8,638 nucleotides of DNA, taken from contig CP070752.1 of the NCBI GenBank assembly GCA_020348625.1, positions 1,382,471-1,391,108 on the forward strand, in the 5' to 3' direction. The notes below the pieces were generated by a model. It was not told the DNA's origin. It made no database searches and saw only the letters and a list, made by a program, of their open reading frames with translations. Source of the DNA: Deltaproteobacteria bacterium (lineage in GTDB: Bacteria; Desulfobacterota; DSM-4660; Desulfatiglandales; B25-G16). A program made the position numbers and the translations under genes. Every line of letters begins with the position of its first letter. The first letter of the stretch is position 1. Of the stretch, positions 6,173 to 8,638 are shown piece by piece.

Positions 6173-6431
6173 AGTTTCCTGAGTTTTTCGCGAGGGATCT
6201 CTACAATGTATTCGCTGTGCAAAGACTTATGTTTCTGACAAGTAAACACCATTATCCCTTCGCTCCGATGCTCTCGCGGTGACCCTCCCGGGGTTCGCAG
6301 GTGGGGACTACCTGCCCCTTCCCCGCTCTAAAGGCGGGGCTTTCCCCTTCCTGCGCACCCTCGGGGGGTGCCCCACCGCTTCCGCGAATGTCGCTCAGGG
6401 ACAACAGTGTTCACGAGAAACTCAGGAAACT
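6173..6431. mobile_element. MITE-like element bounded by 21-bp inverted repeats
   Basis: Bases 6173-6193, read on the minus strand, match 6411-6431 on the plus strand at 19 of 21 positions. The shared core on the plus strand is CGAGAAACTCAGGAAACT (6414-6431), which differs by one base from its partner. The enclosed 259 bp encode no transposase and hold GC-rich hairpins. That fits a small non-autonomous element, or a relic left by an insertion sequence. No clear target-site duplication is visible at the edges, which weakens the call. It lies 48 bp upstream of the ahbB start. Confidence 0.5.
6297..6376. repeat. Cluster of GC-rich hairpins inside the MITE-like element
   Basis: Three stems follow each other: GCAGGT with ACCTGC (6297-6302 and 6310-6315), CCCCGC with GCGGGG around TCTAAAG (6321-6339), and GCACCC with GGGTGC around TCGGG (6354-6370). 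GGGGTGCCCCACC follows to 6376. On the minus strand the middle stem reads GCCCCGCCTTTAGAGCGGGG. From memory this resembles the 3'-end hairpin of IS200/IS605 (TnpB-encoding) elements. No TnpB coding sequence is visible. Confidence 0.4.
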
Positions 6432-6605
6432 CTAGAAAAGAAAATCGATTATTGCTTTAGCTCCTAAACTTCGCTGCCTCGAGAATTATCGACGTCTTCT
6501 TTTGATGTGGAATTCTCCTGACCGGCGAGACCATGAAATCGTTTCTGGAGAGACTGGCGGGAGGGCGCTGTTCTTTTCGCGACTTGGGTATGGGGGACAC
6601 CGCCG

Positions 6606-6624
6606 CCCTGAGCCTGTCGAAGGG
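6606..6624. repeat. Dispersed CCCTGAGCCTGTCGAAGGG repeat
   Basis: The 19-bp sequence CCCTGAGCCTGTCGAAGGG matches a repeat seen from memory in intergenic DNA of many unrelated bacteria, usually with flanking imperfect pairing. Here CCCT (6606-6609) pairs with AGGG (6621-6624), and CCG/CGG lie just outside (6603-6605 and 6629-6631). Its chance translations (for example LSLSKG on the plus strand and FDRLRA on the minus strand) are familiar artefacts in predicted proteins, which is one reason to discard the open frames across this region. Confidence 0.6.
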
Positions 6625-6815
6625 ACTGCGGAGGGGGCAAGCATCCCCTGTAAACAAGTCGCTGAAAAAACCAGCCCGGGAGCCCTGGAACGAAAGAAAG
6701 GGTTTCATGGTATTCGCCTATTTCAATTGAGAATGTTTTGCGGAGTTAAAGCAATAATCGAAAAGGTAATTTCAAAGTTGGATCAATAATCACAAGGGGA
6801 AAGCAGAGATTAAGC

Positions 6816-6844
6816 TTGAAAAAACCCCTATGACAGTATATAAA
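6816..6844 (+). promoter_or_regulatory. Putative sigma70-type promoter of the HD-GYP gene
   Basis: TTGAAA (6816-6821) and TATAAA (6839-6844) are spaced by 17 nt and are each close to consensus. Transcription would begin near 6851 and leave a leader of about 43 nt before the ATG at 6894. AGGGG (6795-6799) and CCCCT (6825-6829) flank the -35 box as a short inverted pair, which could be an operator half-site pair or chance. Confidence 0.6.
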
Positions 6845-6893
6845 TCACCCATCCTGAACCATACATCGGCCTGCAGAAAAACGAAGCGATAAA

Positions 6894-8426
6894 ATGCCCC
6901 CTTTCCAAGACATGAGAGAAAGGCTTGAGACCCTCAATAAGATCGGGATCGCTCTGTCGAGCGAGACCGACCTGAGTCTCCTGCTCGAACTGATCGTAAG
7001 AGAGACACGCTCGTTTACCAATGCCGATGCTGGCAGCCTTTACCTGGTTGACGAGGATAATGAGGTACTTCATTTCGAGGTTGCACAGAACGATACACTC
7101 AGAAAAAGGGCCGATATGAAACCGGAGACGTTCAAGCCGTACTCCCTTCCCCTTACCAAAGATAGTATTGCCGGATACGTGGCCATAACCGGTGAAACCC
7201 TAAATATCCCAGATGCTTACAGTCTCTCTCCGGAAGCTGGGTTCGAATTTAACCGAGACTTCGATAAAAGAAATAAATACAGAACCAAATCGATGTTACT
7301 CGTGGCAATGAAGGACACGGAGGGGAAGATTATTGGTGTCCTTCAGCTGATAAATTCGCTTGATGACGATGGAAACGTCGTCTCTTTTGATCCAAGCATA
7401 GAATCCCTGGTCTCATCTCTGGCCTCACAGGCCGCGGTGGCCATCAAGAACGCACAGCTCATCAAGGAGATAAAGGCTGTTTTTGAGGCCCTTATCCAGT
7501 ATTCCGTGTCTGCAATTGATGCGAGGAGCCCCTTCACGGCCGGGCACTCAAAGGGTGTCGCCAAGTATACTATGGCTTTGGCAAGGGCCATCAATGAAAC
7601 CCACGATGGTCCTTACGGGGCTGTCTTCTTAAGCCCTGCTGAGCTTGAAGAGCTCAACTATGCAGCGTGGCTTCACGATATCGGTAAGATAGGCGTTAGG
7701 GAATGGGTGCTTGATAAACGGAGCCGCCTTTCAGAGTCTGAAACACAGGCCCTTATAAGCCGTTTTGAAAGTATCAAAGCCTTGGCCATAATGGAAACGC
7801 AGGAAAAAAAGGCGGCCTTGGCGCAAGGCGGGGGAGGAAGTAAAAAAGAGATCAATGCCCTCGATGAAGAGCTGCGCCGTCAGCTGGGGCAAATCGATGA
7901 AGACCTAGCGTCTATTAAAGAGATCAATGCCAGCAACTATCTGGATGATCAGGGGCTCGAGAAACTAAAGGAGATTCGACGGAAAAAGTACATGGGTTTG
8001 GACGGGCAGAGGAGCAATTATTTGTCTGATTTCGAATTTGAAAACCTCTCAGTAAGAAAAGGAAATCTGACCAAAGGCGAGGTAGAAGAAATTCAATCCC
8101 ATGTCGTTCACACCGAAAACATCGTCAACAAAATACCCTTCAAGGGTTTCCTCAAGAGGGTTCCCACCTTTGCCGCAGGGCACCATGAAATGCTCGATGG
8201 ATCGGGTTATCCCAAGCACTTGCAGGCCGAGGACATCCCCCTTCAGGCGAGAATAATTACGGTAGCCGATATCTATGAGGCATTAATAGCCAAAGATAGG
8301 CCTTACAAGAAGAGTATGGATTTAGCCAAGTCCTTGGCTATACTGGAGGAAGAGGCCACAAAGAACAGGCTTGATAAGGCGCTGGTAAAGATCTTCATCG
8401 AGAACAAGGTTTACGAAGCCACATAA
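6894..8426 (+). CDS. GAF domain and HD-GYP domain protein, probable cyclic-di-GMP phosphodiesterase
   Basis: HD-GYP proteins hydrolyse cyclic-di-GMP (to pGpG or GMP) and GAF domains sense small ligands, so this 510-residue protein is likely a cytoplasmic signal-controlled phosphodiesterase. The GAF domain spans about residues 10-190 (NKIGIALSSETDLSLLLELI to the AVAIKNAQLIKEI linker helix). The HD-GYP domain starts near 196. Expected metal and catalytic residues are visible: GHS (His218), LHDIGKIG (His261, Asp262, Lys265), His403, HHE (His430, His431), DGSGYP (435-440) and the Asp of VADIYEAL (Asp459). Between about residues 283 and 388 lies a charged, helix-rich insertion not normally found there, so the Lys-x-x-Leu-Thr segment (NLTKGEVEEIQSH) is displaced about 105 residues from HDIGKIG. 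No membrane segments or signal peptide. The ATG at 6894 has only a weak upstream purine stretch. livM follows after 21 nt. Confidence 0.9.
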   Translation: MPPFQDMRERLETLNKIGIALSSETDLSLLLELIVRETRSFTNADAGSLYLVDEDNEVLHFEVAQNDTLRKRADMKPETFKPYSLPLTKDSIAGYVAITGETLNIPDAYSLSPEAGFEFNRDFDKRNKYRTKSMLLVAMKDTEGKIIGVLQLINSLDDDGNVVSFDPSIESLVSSLASQAAVAIKNAQLIKEIKAVFEALIQYSVSAIDARSPFTAGHSKGVAKYTMALARAINETHDGPYGAVFLSPAELEELNYAAWLHDIGKIGVREWVLDKRSRLSESETQALISRFESIKALAIMETQEKKAALAQGGGGSKKEINALDEELRRQLGQIDEDLASIKEINASNYLDDQGLEKLKEIRRKKYMGLDGQRSNYLSDFEFENLSVRKGNLTKGEVEEIQSHVVHTENIVNKIPFKGFLKRVPTFAAGHHEMLDGSGYPKHLQAEDIPLQARIITVADIYEALIAKDRPYKKSMDLAKSLAILEEEATKNRLDKALVKIFIENKVYEAT

Positions 8427-8447
8427 GCTCAGCCCAATCCCCTAACC

Positions 8448-8638
8448 ATGGACATAAAGAGAGACTATTACGAGGATATTCAGTTCCTTGACAGTAAGGT
8501 GCTCTGGTTCTGGTTTCTCATGCTCATTGCCGCCTTGACTACCTTTCCATTTGTGGCATCAAATTACCACATTTACATGGCCAACTACATGGCAATCAAC
8601 GTTCTGGTTGCGGTGGGCCTAAATATCTTGGTAGGCTA
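8448..8638 (+). CDS. livM: Branched-chain amino acid ABC transporter permease, N-terminal part (3' end outside window)
   Basis: The last 191 bases form an open frame of 63 codons starting at ATG 8448 and running off the window. The predicted protein begins with a charged cytoplasmic stretch (MDIKRDYYEDIQFLDSK), then a hydrophobic helix (about residues 18-37, VLWFWFLMLIAALTTFPFVA), then YMANYMAINVLVAVGLNILVG. The pattern of an early helix followed by a second helix ending in GLN-hydrophobic-LVG is characteristic of LivM-type permeases, the inner-membrane subunits of high-affinity leucine/isoleucine/valine importers, which work with LivH, LivG, LivF and a periplasmic binding protein. No Shine-Dalgarno sequence is obvious. 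The 21-nt gap to the HD-GYP gene suggests a shared transcript. LivH could be argued from so short a piece, but the cytoplasmic lead and helix pattern favour LivM. Confidence 0.75.
   Translation, partial: MDIKRDYYEDIQFLDSKVLWFWFLMLIAALTTFPFVASNYHIYMANYMAINVLVAVGLNILVG

Larger units (their letters stand above)
6126..6893. other. 768-nt divergent intergenic region with repeats and no convincing gene
   Basis: This region separates the minus-strand ahbB operon from the plus-strand HD-GYP gene. Several short open frames exist on both strands, but none has a plausible binding site, a recognisable domain or coding-like composition. It contains a 259-bp inverted-repeat-bounded element (6173-6431), GC-rich hairpins (6297-6376), a dispersed repeat (6606-6624) and a promoter (6816-6844). 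I found no convincing sigma70 promoter for ahbB. The stretch 6432-6605 shows nothing I can name. An 8-bp inverted pair, TGTCAGAA (6166-6173) and TTCTGACA (6233-6240), is also present. Confidence 0.7.

Noticed and set aside
6281..6420. Minus-strand frame read as a TnpB C-terminal remnant
   Set aside because: The peptide is short, stops are frequent in all frames, and no RuvC or zinc-finger residues are visible.
6457..6789. Short open frames on both strands (minus 6457-6708, plus 6502-6789, plus 6533-6730)
   Set aside because: They cross a dispersed repeat, contain its typical artefact peptides, overlap each other and have no domain or clear start signal.
1..8638. tRNA, rRNA or CRISPR array
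   Set aside because: No cloverleaf-like sequence, rRNA segment or regularly spaced direct repeat was found on reading the window.

Overview
The window looks like part of an anaerobic bacterial chromosome, most plausibly a sulfate-reducing or syntrophic member of the Desulfobacterota (old Deltaproteobacteria). This rests on gene content only: a ferredoxin-dependent indolepyruvate oxidoreductase, an AhbB-type siroheme decarboxylase next to hemL (the siroheme route to heme or heme d1), a dodecin, a GAF/HD-GYP signalling protein and a Liv-type ABC permease. No rRNA, tRNA, CRISPR array or intact transposase gene was seen.

Layout. (1) Positions 1-1362, plus strand: the 3' part of iorA, then iorB, separated by a 93-nt spacer full of inverted repeats. 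Together they encode the ferredoxin-reducing oxidoreductase of aromatic 2-oxoacids. (2) Positions 1359-1769, plus strand: a good sigma70-type promoter that overlaps the iorB stop codon, a leader of about 110 nt, a 71-aa dodecin gene, and a perfect 14-bp hairpin terminator shared with the converging genes. (3) Positions 1800-6125, minus strand, a probable operon transcribed in the order ahbB, hemL, GHMP sugar kinase, tldD. The ahbB-hemL gap is 11 nt, the hemL-kinase gap is 99 nt, and the kinase and tldD overlap by 26 nt. (4) Positions 6126-6893: a 768-nt divergent region without a convincing gene. It holds a 259-bp element bounded by 21-bp inverted repeats (19/21 identical), a cluster of GC-rich hairpins inside that element, one copy of a CCCTGAGCCTGTCGAAGGG dispersed repeat, and the promoter of the next gene. 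(5) Positions 6894-8638, plus strand: a 510-aa GAF plus HD-GYP protein whose HD-GYP domain is split by a charged insertion of about 105 residues, followed after 21 nt by the start of a livM-like permease gene that runs off the window.

How the genes may work together. IorAB and the Liv permease both fit an amino-acid-using anaerobe, but they lie about 7 kb apart and no direct link is shown. HemL makes 5-aminolevulinate and AhbB belongs to the siroheme decarboxylase, so the first two minus-strand genes act at two points of tetrapyrrole synthesis. The kinase and TldD downstream have no known role in that pathway, and their place in the operon is the least explained feature of the gene order. I see no clear evidence of a wholly new system. 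The best leads are the split HD-GYP domain, the kinase/tldD pair in a heme operon, and the MITE-like element upstream of ahbB.
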